Under the pieces are notes generated by a model, which saw only the letters and a list, made by a program, of their open reading frames with translations, had not been told where the DNA came from and searched no databases. 15,136 bases of DNA from Dinochytrium kinnereticum (taxonomy: Eukaryota > Chytridiomycota > Chytridiomycetes > Chytridiales > Chytridiaceae), in contig JADGJT010000330.1 in assembly GCA_027604005.1 (NCBI GenBank), forward strand, positions 6,774 through 21,909, given 5' to 3'. Positions within the stretch are counted from its first letter, which is position 1. The number at the start of each line of letters is the position of its first letter. The translations under genes and the position numbers were made by a program. This document shows, piece by piece, positions 1 through 7,894 of the stretch.

Positions 1-330
1 CGCCCTCCCCCCGCCCGCGCCCCCCCCCGCCCCCCCCCCCCCCGGCCGGGCCGCGGCGGCTCGCGGCGTACAACAGGTTTTTTTTATTTAGTTTTTGATG
101 TTGTTGCCGTTTTTTCTTTTTTTCGTTTTTGGTGTTTTTGGTTGTTTTTTTTTTTTTTATTTGTTATATGTGTTCTTTTTTTTTTTTGGTTTTTTTTTGC
201 GTTTTTCTTTTGTTGTTTTCGTTTTTTTTTTTATGGTTTCGTTTTTTTTTCTTGGGGGTTTTTGGGGTTTGTGGGTGGTGGTTTTTTGGGTATGGGTGGG
301 GTTTGGGTGTTTTGGGTGGATCGGAGAGGG
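1..330. repeat. Low-complexity left end: C/G block, T-rich tract, G-run cluster
   Basis: Bases 1-75 are almost only C and G, with long C homopolymers. Bases 79-250 are almost only T with scattered G, and bases 254-316 hold eight runs of three or more G. Open frames here encode only Phe/Val/Gly/Trp strings, or Lys/Pro/Thr strings on the other strand, which is what homopolymers give. I see no gene. The abrupt switch in composition near base 76 may be real simple-sequence DNA or a contig-end artefact. Confidence 0.75.
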
Positions 331-726
331 GTGGTGTCGATGGGGAAATTTCGAGAAACGAGTGTGCAACCACACCAACCGAACAAATTTGACCTAAGCC
401 CATCCCTCGACACGATGCCCGTCAACTCGCTGGAGCCGATTGCAGCGTGCTGCTGTTAGGAAGAGGGACAGGGTTGAAGCTGAATGTGCATGCAGTTAGC
501 TGGTCAATTCATGTCGTGCTCTTCCTCAGATTGCCAACGCACGCAAGGTGTTGGAAGTACGTGACACACCCTGCAACACGGCTGCCTGCCAACGTGGAAC
601 TTGCTTGTTATTCAAATGAGGCAGAGCTTGCACCCCACGCATTCTGCAGCTTAAAAGGCTGGAAAATGGTATCTATGAGAAAGCAGCTGTCTATCGTTCC
701 TCTACCTGCTTCGCAACTCTTGTATC
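331..726. other. Intergenic stretch upstream of the small secreted peptide gene
   Basis: No supported gene. An open frame at 447-848 overlaps the spliced peptide gene in another frame and has no recognisable content. A TTAAAAG motif at 651-657, about 70 nt upstream of the peptide start codon, could be a TATA-like element. This is positional inference only. Confidence 0.4.
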
Positions 727-943
727 ATGAACTTGAAGATCGTCTTCCTCACACTTGCGGTCCTCCTCTCCAGCACCACATTGGCCACACCCACACCCAG
801 GTACGCGCAGCTCTTGGTCATATCGCGGTATACTCTGTCTTAGTCTAATTGCCTCCTTTTTGTGCTTTAGAGCGATCCCCATCTGCAAGCCCTATGGATG
901 CGCTCGCGCAGGTCTCAGCAATGTACAATGTGATTGCATATGA
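727..943 (+). CDS. Small secreted cysteine-rich peptide, two exons
   Basis: The spliced product is 48 residues: exon 1 is 727-800 and exon 2 is 871-943. The 70-nt intron starts GTACGC, ends CTTTAG and has a CTAAT branch-like site at 845-849. Residues 1-20 form a textbook signal peptide: Lys4, a hydrophobic core and a cleavage site after Thr-Leu-Ala. The mature part is about 28 residues, begins Thr-Pro-Thr-Pro-Arg, and carries four cysteines spaced C-x4-C-x9-C-x-C at the C-terminus. Four cysteines suggest two disulfides, or metal binding by the terminal CDC. An AATAAA lies 71 nt after the stop. Function is unknown; an antimicrobial, signalling or effector-like peptide are options by analogy only. 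Neither exon is long enough to stand out alone, so the case rests on the signal peptide, splice sites and poly(A) signal agreeing. Confidence 0.62.
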
Positions 944-1013
944 GGCTGATTCTTCGCGGTTTACGACCAGCTCTGACTTGACCCGACATTGCTAATTGTG
1001 ACTTTAACCCGTT

Positions 1014-1019
1014 AATAAA
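1014..1019 (+). terminator. AATAAA polyadenylation signal for the small peptide gene
   Basis: An exact AATAAA hexamer lies 71 nt downstream of the stop at 941-943, a usual distance for a short 3' UTR. It supports transcription of this locus on the plus strand. Confidence 0.45.
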
Positions 1020-2107
1020 CATCCTCATTTCTGCTAGTGCAAGTCCCACCTTTATTAAATGTTTTTATTCTTCTTGAAGAGTCACGCACACATTCACTAC
1101 TGTTGATGTGGTTTGTAGCTGCCAGCCAATGGTCCTTCACTGCATGTTTCACCCTGTGATTGGTGAGCAGCATGCAATGAGTTATAGGAAAACACAAAAC
1201 AAACTGCCTGCCAATAGCGAAGGCAGAGGCCGAACCAGAGAACTACAAGGTACAGAAAGAGAGTGTAGACGGGCACGCTCAAATATCGCGTATGATCACG
1301 TCTCCTCAAGAGACGCGCAAACAGATCACGTAAGAAGCTCAGCGCTTTCACGCAAGCCAGAAGCTGATGTCCCGTAACCATGGAGTGGACGTGGGCGGGG
1401 AAGGTGTCTCAGTTGGAGGGGTGTGAGGGCAATGGCTTTTGGCGTGCAGAGCCATCAAAGGCAAAAGAGGGATGCAGGTCAGTGGTACAAGGATTGCCGA
1501 GGTCGTTGCTCTTGTCCCTCTCCTGCCTTGAACAGACGGCAACGCAGCCCCTCAGCGCATCAACCACAGCCAGCACCAGCTACTCAGGACTCAATAGCCC
1601 TTTGGCACCTAATTCGAGTCGCCTCTGCCTTGGTCCTGCTGCGTGCGCTCTGATTCCACTTCTACGGTCGGCAACTCCGACTGGCCGTCCATCCTCTCAG
1701 CCCCTCCTTCAACCCCCTCCCGAGTGCGGGCACTACGTTAGCGGTGGCGGGTGAAGCAATCGGCGACCTTCGGGTCCTCTCACTATAACCCCAGCTTCGT
1801 TCACTCTCTGGGCTGGCTCCCACTAACTCGCCCCACACTTCAAACCTGCATCCTCCACCCCGCATTCTCTCCATCCCCTCCCTTCGCTCCTATCTTGGCT
1901 TACGTTCCAGAGATCCTTTCGATATAATCAAGTTCCTAGTTACGTCTTTCTGCTGGCCTTTCAGCATCTCCTCCTGCAAATTGACCCCACTCCTGCAATT
2001 GCCATCAAAGCTTCCGGCTGGACCGGTATTCCTGAAGCTGAGGCGGCATCTCTTTTTTTCCTGCATCTTCATCATCTACCACTCTCCATCAACACATTTT
2101 ACCAACC
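1020..2107. other. Intergenic region and pyrimidine-rich leader of the next gene
   Basis: No coding region is supported. Three CCAAT pentamers (1126-1130 plus strand, 1159-1163 minus strand, 1211-1215 plus strand) lie within 90 bp and could bind a CCAAT factor of the HAP/NF-Y type. GATCACGT occurs at 1294-1301 and again at 1324-1331, around a short inverted repeat at 1299-1315. From about 1750 the plus strand becomes C/T-rich and A-poor up to the start at 2108, as in fungal promoters and leaders. Open frames at 1097-1381 (minus) and 1380-1754 (plus) have no recognisable features. Confidence 0.5.
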
Positions 2108-4739
2108 ATGAGCGACGTCGCAATGTCAGCAGCGCCTTTGCCCCTTCAAAATCTGTCATCTTGTGCATGGTCAATCAATGGTGAGGATCTCCCGTTTTTA
2201 CGTAACCTGCCTGAATCACACCTTTGCGGGATCTAATCACTGAACTTCAGCAGACATGAAGCGATTGGTTGCTTCATTCTCGAAACAGTCGGTCGAGGCT
2301 GCAGATCACGGTGATAGTGACGATTCACCATCTCTCAAAGCATCCGCGTCGCCATCGTCACGGGAGTCTTTGGAAAGTGCCTCTCTCGAGTATCAAGAGT
2401 GTTGGGAGAAGGCTGTCGTTGAGAACTTTGAGCCGATGATTTTGACACCTCGAGGATATGCTCCTGACCACACTGTCGTCCCAGATAACGACGTCAGGAT
2501 AAGGAATATCGACTTTCCAGAACCACCTGATCTGTCGAGGGAGGATAGCGTCTCATCTACTTCGTCCTCGTCAGACAATCATTCTCTGGAATCAGATGGC
2601 ACGCCGGAGATACCTGAGGCTATACCAGGAACTGCAACCTTCCTTCGGGAGGCAAGACGACCGGATGGCACGGAGCTTGTGGAGAATAAGGATATACAGT
2701 CCATTGATTCGGGTAGCCAGACTCCCGAGGAGACGAGTTTAAAGATCATGAGGATCTTACAGAGACCCGACTCTAGAGCCCTCAATGCCTCGCCTCGATC
2801 TTCCTTTTCAAGACTTGTCCTTCCTGTGCCCAAGCCTGACCACGTTGTCACCTCTGCTACGCCTACATGTGAAGTGCCTTTACCAGCGAGTCCCTCCAAT
2901 CTCGTCCCTCCCGAAAACTTTACTATCAGCCCAAAGCAGCCAAAGACGTTGAGAATCCTTGCAGTCCTCAGGCATTGGGAGGCCGGTAGAATGGCTAGAT
3001 GGTGGGCCTGGAGGGATTCTATCCTCCTTGCCGCCATTCGAGAAGAGGAGGTGAAGAAGGAGACCCGTAGACGATTTTTGAGCAGATTGAGGACTCATCC
3101 TTGGGTCGATAATGAGCCTCTCTCTTCTCCTGGAGGCTCCTCCGCCGCTTCTGAATCTGGATCTTCTCAGGGGTTATCATCAATCTCTCCTGTTACCCCG
3201 GTTGCTGAGCAAGCGTTGCCCGCAGGACGTCTAGCGATTCCTGTTCGGGAATCTCAGTCTGAAGCCCCACAAGTTAGAAGATCACCACACACTGATATTC
3301 ATGCAGACATCGATTCTGAGCTTTCCCTAACGGGATTTAGACAACCAGATGGCCTTGCTTCACCCTTAGTGAATTCCACCTCGAATATTCCTCCCTCCTC
3401 GCAGCCCTCCGATATATCAACGCCTAAAAGCTCACCACTGGCAATTAGGGCAATGGCCGTCGAGCGTCTTCGAGCTGCGAGAGGGGGACGTGAGAGAGAC
3501 CGATCTGCCCAAGTCCTACTGAGGGTTGGAGACGATCATGGACCGCCCTCTGATGAAATTCAACCATTTGAAAAACATAGGACGGCGATGGTTGGGAGAC
3601 ATGCCGGTGCACTCCCTATAGCTGCCAGGGGACGGGCTTTAGTAAGGGGCTTTCCTGAGACGGGAGGGAGCGTCGGAGAAGCCCTGATGAGGAATCGCGA
3701 GTTGGGTAAGCCCTTATTGTTATTTAGGTAACGGTAGTTTCTGACTTTATATATTATTTTTATAGCTGCAAGAATAAAACTGTTTGAAAGTCGCCGTCGC
3801 GTGCGCAATGAGGTTGATAGTTTGGTCCAACGTGCGAATTTGCGAATCGAGGCATTTCAAGCTAAACCGCCTAGCAATGCTCAGCAGATGATCTCTGAGA
3901 GACAGTCTTCTCCCCCGCGAAACCGTCCGCCTTTAACTTCTTCAAGTAACGGCAGCATCCGCTCAAAGTCGACAAGAGCCGGCAAGAGATCCCACCCGCT
4001 TGCTTTGGGGTATAATAGTGATACGACGGAAGATGGAGTGACAGAGAAAGCTCGTGCTCTGTCAGGTGGAGTCGGATCGATCCGTTTCAAGTTTTGTGGT
4101 AAAGGGGGACCAAAGGGTGAATTGAACAATGAATCATCCGGATCTGGGGGAGAATCACGTAATAGGCGGCGGTCATCCTCCCTCTCTGATGGTCAGCCTA
4201 CTCGCAATTCTGGGGAGGGTTATTCAGCACCTCAACGTTCCGCTTCTGTTGATCGGAAGAATGTCGGTGCGGGACGGCCCGCGTCTGGAGGTGCTAGTGC
4301 TCCATTTGAAGTGCTGCTCACATTGCGGAGAAGAATGCTAGCGCAGCAGAAAGCTCTCAACTCTTATCCACCTGAGGATGCGGTTGTTGATGTTGAGGAG
4401 GAGGCAGTGGGTACAGTTGAAGTCATGGCGGCGTCAGATTCGCAGGCAAAGAGAAAGCCCCTCCATCGGCGTAGTGGGGAGGATAAGATTCCAATCACCA
4501 TTCTTCCATCTCCAAACCGTTCCGAGGCTTGTCCACTTCAGGTTGAGGGGTTAAGAAGGCGAAAGAGGAGAGGGTCGAGGTCGTCTGATGTCTCAACAGA
4601 TGAGACCGGAGGGCCGACGACGTTGGCTGTTAGCGCTGAGAAAGGGGATCGTGAGTCCCGCGAGACCGAGCCAGGAGATCAAGAGTGTGAAGATGGAAGA
4701 AAGGAGACTATGGCGGCGGCTCCCGCAGCTACGGCTTAA
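2108..4739 (+). CDS. Large Ser/Pro-rich, largely disordered hypothetical protein, three exons
   Basis: The model is exon 1 at 2108-2180, exon 2 at 2251-3705 and exon 3 at 3766-4739, giving about 833 residues. Intron 1 (70 nt, GTGAGG...CAG) has a CTAAT site near its end. Intron 2 (60 nt, GTAAGC...TAG) has CTGAC at 3741-3745. I chose ATG 2108 because its context (ACCAACCATG) is good and it splices in frame; ATG 2256 is a fallback. Most of the protein is Ser, Pro, Glu and Arg low-complexity sequence, so probably disordered. Two parts look structured: a Trp/Arg-rich helical stretch at about residues 256-312, containing WWAWRD and ending THPW, and a basic helix-like stretch around the second splice junction (residues 500-541). 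Residues near 771-780 include RRRKRRG, a possible nuclear localisation signal. I do not recognise a family; a nuclear or regulatory role is only a guess. Confidence 0.75.
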
Positions 4740-5262
4740 TGAGCTAGACTCTTAGCTTTGGCTTCTAGTGTTTTTCTTTCTGTTTATTTTTTCGTTTGCT
4801 TTAGTGTTTGATGGCGGATTCTCTTTTTTTTCACTGGTACCCTTGCTTCATTTTTCTGCCCTTCTGTACATTTTTTTTTTCTTTTCTTTTTTGGCTGATT
4901 TATCTGTTTTTCTTTCTAAGCTTCTTTATTCACCCCCTGCACTTTTTTTTTCGCATTCCTGGACGAGCCGGACTCGGCACTTGTATTGAATCCCTTCATG
5001 ATCCTTTTCCCCTATTAAGGCTAATTTGCTTGCGCCTCTTGCTGCCCTTTTGCGGGTTGTTTAGGTTTTTCATTGCGGGCAATGCCGCCCCCACCTGCGC
5101 TTCCTTTTCGGTGGCTGCGGCCATCTTTGATGTTGTTCTCTTTTCCAGCATCTCCGAATTTTGAAGAGGACCATTATTTATTGACATCCTTTCTTAGTGT
5201 TATGGCGTGGCGTTCTTTTACAAATCCAAACATTTATCATCCATTTGAAATCAAACTTTTTC
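4740..5262. other. T-rich intergenic region
   Basis: T-rich DNA with many homopolymer runs between the large hypothetical gene and the aldo-keto reductase. It should hold the 3' UTR of the first and the promoter of the second. I found no clear AATAAA for the upstream gene. The hydrophobic open frames here (for example 4808-5164) consist mainly of Phe, Leu and Ser and follow from poly(T). Nothing else is supported. Confidence 0.6.
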
Positions 5263-6429
5263 ATGAAGCTTGTGCCTTCCAGAACAATTACAATAATCTC
5301 TCGAATCTCGCGTTTAAACATCAAGCATTCACCTCAACGCTCCCAGAAGTTTATGGAAGCAAGCGTTTCCTCCTTGATCATGGCCCTGTCATCTACTGTT
5401 ATCCCGTTGAACTCAAAAACCACCATTCCTCAGGTTGGTTTGGGTGTGTGGCAGACATCACCAAACGAGGCGGTGGATGTTATTTTGGAGGCACTCAAGG
5501 CAGGGTATAGGCACATTGACACAGCAGCTTTGTATGGGAATGGTTAGATGATTTGCTGTGTTTTTTTTCATTGATGCATGCTTCTCTGATTCCATTTTTT
5601 CTTTCATTCTTGCTAAATGAAATTGGATACCAACCAACACTGTTTCTGGGTAATCCTCAGAGAAAGAGGTTGGAGAAGCCATTAGGAGAAGCGGCATCCC
5701 ACGATCCGAGATTTTTGTAACAACAAAGCTTTGGAATAACGACCATGGGTATGAGAAGGCGTTGAAGGGGTTTGAGGCCAGCCTTAAGAAACTTGGACTG
5801 GATTACGTTGACTTATACCTTCTCCATTCACCTGTCGAGGGGCTGAGGCTAGAGAGCTGGAGGGCCCTTGAAAAGATTCACAGAGAAGGAAAGGCAAAAG
5901 CAATTGGAGTCAGCAATTACGGTCAGTTTGTGTAAATTGTTAGCTAGCCCTGACTTAACTCGTCTTTCATTTAAACAGGTGTTCATCATCTGGAAGAATT
6001 GGCAAAAAACTCCACCGTTGCTCCAGCTGTAAACCAGATTGAGGTGCATCCTTACTTTCAGCGACGGGACATCGTGGATTACTGCACTAAGCGCGGAATC
6101 GTTATTGAGGCGTATTGCCCTCTCACCCGCGGAAAAAAGGTATTTTGCCACATCTTTAATTAACCTTTTAACCCTTCGCATTTTCCTATCAGCTCAACGA
6201 TCCTGAGCTTGTTGAAATAGCTCAGAAGTACAACAAGACGGCAGCTCAAATACTTGTTAGGTGGGGTATCCAAAAGGGGTACGTGACATTGCCCAAGAGC
6301 GCCAAACCTGAGCGGTTAAGAGAGAATGCAAATGTGTTTGATTTTTCTATAGCTGGTGAGGACATGGCAAAGTTGGATGGATTTGAGGAGGGGTTGAATG
6401 TCAGCTGGGATCCTACCGTTTGGCCGTAA
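5263..6429 (+). CDS. Aldo-keto reductase, four exons
   Basis: An NAD(P)H-dependent reductase of carbonyl substrates from the aldo-keto reductase superfamily. Exons: 5263 (or 5380)-5542, 5661-5921, 5979-6139 and 6193-6429, with introns of 118, 57 and 53 nt. From ATG 5380 the protein is 273 residues, about the usual family length, and starts in the normal beta-hairpin before the barrel. In that numbering the catalytic tetrad is complete: Asp47 and Tyr52 ([11 protein letters not shown]), Lys77 (VTTKLW) and His110 (LYLLHSP). GVSNYG follows at the second intron. [13 protein letters not shown] near the C-terminus is the cofactor-phosphate binding stretch, which favours NADPH. ATG 5263 is the first in-frame start and adds 39 residues rich in Arg, Lys, Ser and Ile with only one acidic residue (Glu32), like a mitochondrial presequence. 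The substrate cannot be read from sequence. Confidence 0.95.
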
Positions 6430-6495
6430 CTTGAATTATGTGAGGAGGGTGTGACCCCCAGTGTATAGAGATGGTAATTGGATTACTCCATTCAG

Positions 6496-6501
6496 AATAA
6501 A
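6496..6501 (+). terminator. AATAAA polyadenylation signal of the aldo-keto reductase
   Basis: An exact AATAAA lies 67 nt after the reductase stop codon. It falls in the 160-nt gap between this gene and the convergent YcnI-like gene, so the two 3' UTRs are likely to lie close together or overlap. Confidence 0.5.
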
Positions 6502-6589
6502 TGCGTGCTATATTTTGTTTCCATGAGAAAACCAGTGTATGTAGGAATTTTGAAGTAAGTCTTTCTTGCCTTACGCTCCCTGTTACCCA

Positions 6590-7673
6590 TCACGTCGCAA
6601 CCAGCACGACGACAAACCCCATCGCAAGGACCACTCCAACCCATGCCGTACGTATCCTCCCCACCCCGAGGCTCGTCTGTGTTCCCGCTGTACGTGTTAC
6701 TCTTCTCACAGCTTCAATATCTACCCCTGACCCCTCGAACAAAGTCTCAAATAATACTTCGGTGTCATTCTTCCTTACAACTATGAAAGGAGCAGCGGAG
6801 ACTTTCTCCGGAGAAGCAGCCACAGGAATGATGGGTGGTTCAGAGAGAGGTGGTTCAGTGGGCGCGGCAGCGACTGTGGTTGCGATGGAAGCAATGGGAA
6901 ACGTTGTTGTAGGGTTGCCGGTTGGGTTTGAGCTGATGGCGCCCCACTCTACAGAGACGTTTTGACAGATTTGAAGGACGGGAAAGTAGATTTTTGTTCC
7001 ATCTGACACCTAGAATGGTGCGAGTATTCGGATTGGCAAACAGAGGGGGTTAGGGTTAGAGAGAAAGGTTGTAAAACTGTGGAGTGGGTAAACATACATT
7101 TGGCAATAGTAGCATCATTGAAAAGTCCTGAAAAAACCCATTCTGAAGCAATCCATTGCTCCTTCAAAAGAAAAACGTAAGTATGATATTCGTTATGACC
7201 AGAAAAGCAGACCTAGCAACGAAAAAGAGCTTACCATCTCACTGATGACAACGACTGGGTTATTGGATCCCCTTCGAACATGATGCCAGAACTTACAGGC
7301 CTGTATGTGAGATCCACATTCCAGTTCATACTCTCCTGAACACTGAAGGCAATAACTTCCCGAGGAATTCCGACAGTAACGTTTGTGGTTGGCAGATTGT
7401 TCGGGCATCCCCTATCTGAAAATGTAATGATCAGCACATCATCAGTTTTATAGTGATTTTACATAGCCTTATGGATGCAGCGATTAATGAACCGGGGGCA
7501 GCAACTGCTGGATACATTCGAGGACCTGCTGAAATGCATTTGGCTGAGAGTAGGAGAATGGTGAGGAAGGTGATCGCTGCTGAAGAAGTGGAGATGGTGG
7601 TGGGGTGTTTTGCTGATGTTGAAGGAGTTGATGAAGAATAACATGACGGCCGTATCGATGGCAGGTATCGCAT
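6590..7673 (-). CDS. YcnI-like (DUF1775) secreted or surface-anchored protein, four exons
   Basis: Exons on the minus strand: 7673-7463, 7415-7235, 7161-7098 and 7009-6590, with introns of 47, 73 and 88 nt, giving 291 residues. All junctions keep frame. A hydrophobic segment at residues 31-49 ending CISA is the likely signal peptide, with an unusually long polar N-region. Residues about 50-177 follow the YcnI order: PAVAAPGS; RGCPNNLPTTNVTVGIP; a Trp near residue 99; SVRWSNGLL; then YFPVLQICQNVSVEW. Cys74 and Cys167 occupy the two cysteine positions of the actinobacterial-type domain and could form a disulfide. A Pro/Thr/Ala-rich linker follows, then a hydrophobic tail (about 273-291) suiting a GPI signal or tail anchor. 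Bacterial YcnI proteins are copper-linked, often beside CopC/CopD genes; no copper genes are visible here, and the N-terminal ligand histidine seems absent. Family call is from memory of the motif pattern. Confidence 0.78.
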
Positions 7674-7894
7674 GCCTGACCTGTGAAATGTAACAGTAAC
7701 TGGTTCTTTTAAAAAAAATATTTTGTATTAATGTCCGACACGCCGCATCGTTCCTTGACAGACGAGTCGATCTATCGGAAGGTAGAGCATTGCAGGATTA
7801 CCTCTTTAGCATGGTTTAGCATTACAGAAACAGCTTCTAACACTTTTACCACTTTTACCGTTGTATTTCCCTTCTGGATTCGCACCTCCGAAAG
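7674..7894. promoter_or_regulatory. Short divergent promoter region
   Basis: Only 221 bp separate the start codons of the YcnI-like gene (minus) and the S/T-P-rich gene (plus), so both promoters must overlap here. It contains an A/T stretch at about 7707-7725 with runs of A and T, and a direct repeat of ACTTTTACC near 7840-7860 just upstream of the plus-strand start. Shared regulation of the two genes is inference. Confidence 0.5.

Noticed and set aside
95..459. Several overlapping open frames on both strands in the left T-rich block
   Set aside because: They translate poly(T) and G runs into Phe/Gly/Trp/Val or Lys/Pro/Thr strings and show no domain, signal or splice structure.
447..848. 133-codon plus-strand open frame
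   Set aside because: It overlaps the small secreted peptide gene in another frame, runs through its intron and shows no recognisable features.
940..1020. Reading the CDCI end of the small peptide as a CaaX prenylation motif of a mating pheromone precursor
   Set aside because: The second and third residues are not both aliphatic, and the protein has a clear N-terminal signal peptide, which basidiomycete CaaX pheromone precursors lack.
1097..1381. 94-codon minus-strand frame with a hydrophobic middle
   Set aside because: No signal peptide at its start, no splice support and no recognised domain; likely chance in promoter DNA.
1380..1754. 124-codon plus-strand frame upstream of the large gene
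   Set aside because: Composition follows the local C/T richness; no start context or domain support.
2579..3098. Minus-strand open frames inside the large hypothetical gene
   Set aside because: They are antisense to a long, spliced plus-strand coding region and carry no recognisable features.
4808..5164. 118-codon hydrophobic frame resembling a membrane protein
   Set aside because: Hydrophobicity comes from poly(T) runs giving Phe and Leu; no loop structure or conserved motif.
4996..5187. 63-codon minus-strand frame of ordinary composition
   Set aside because: Short, lacks any domain, and sits in the probable promoter of the aldo-keto reductase; no transcript evidence from sequence.
6501..6965. 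154-codon plus-strand frame
   Set aside because: Antisense to the last exon of the YcnI-like gene, whose spliced frame has clear domain support.
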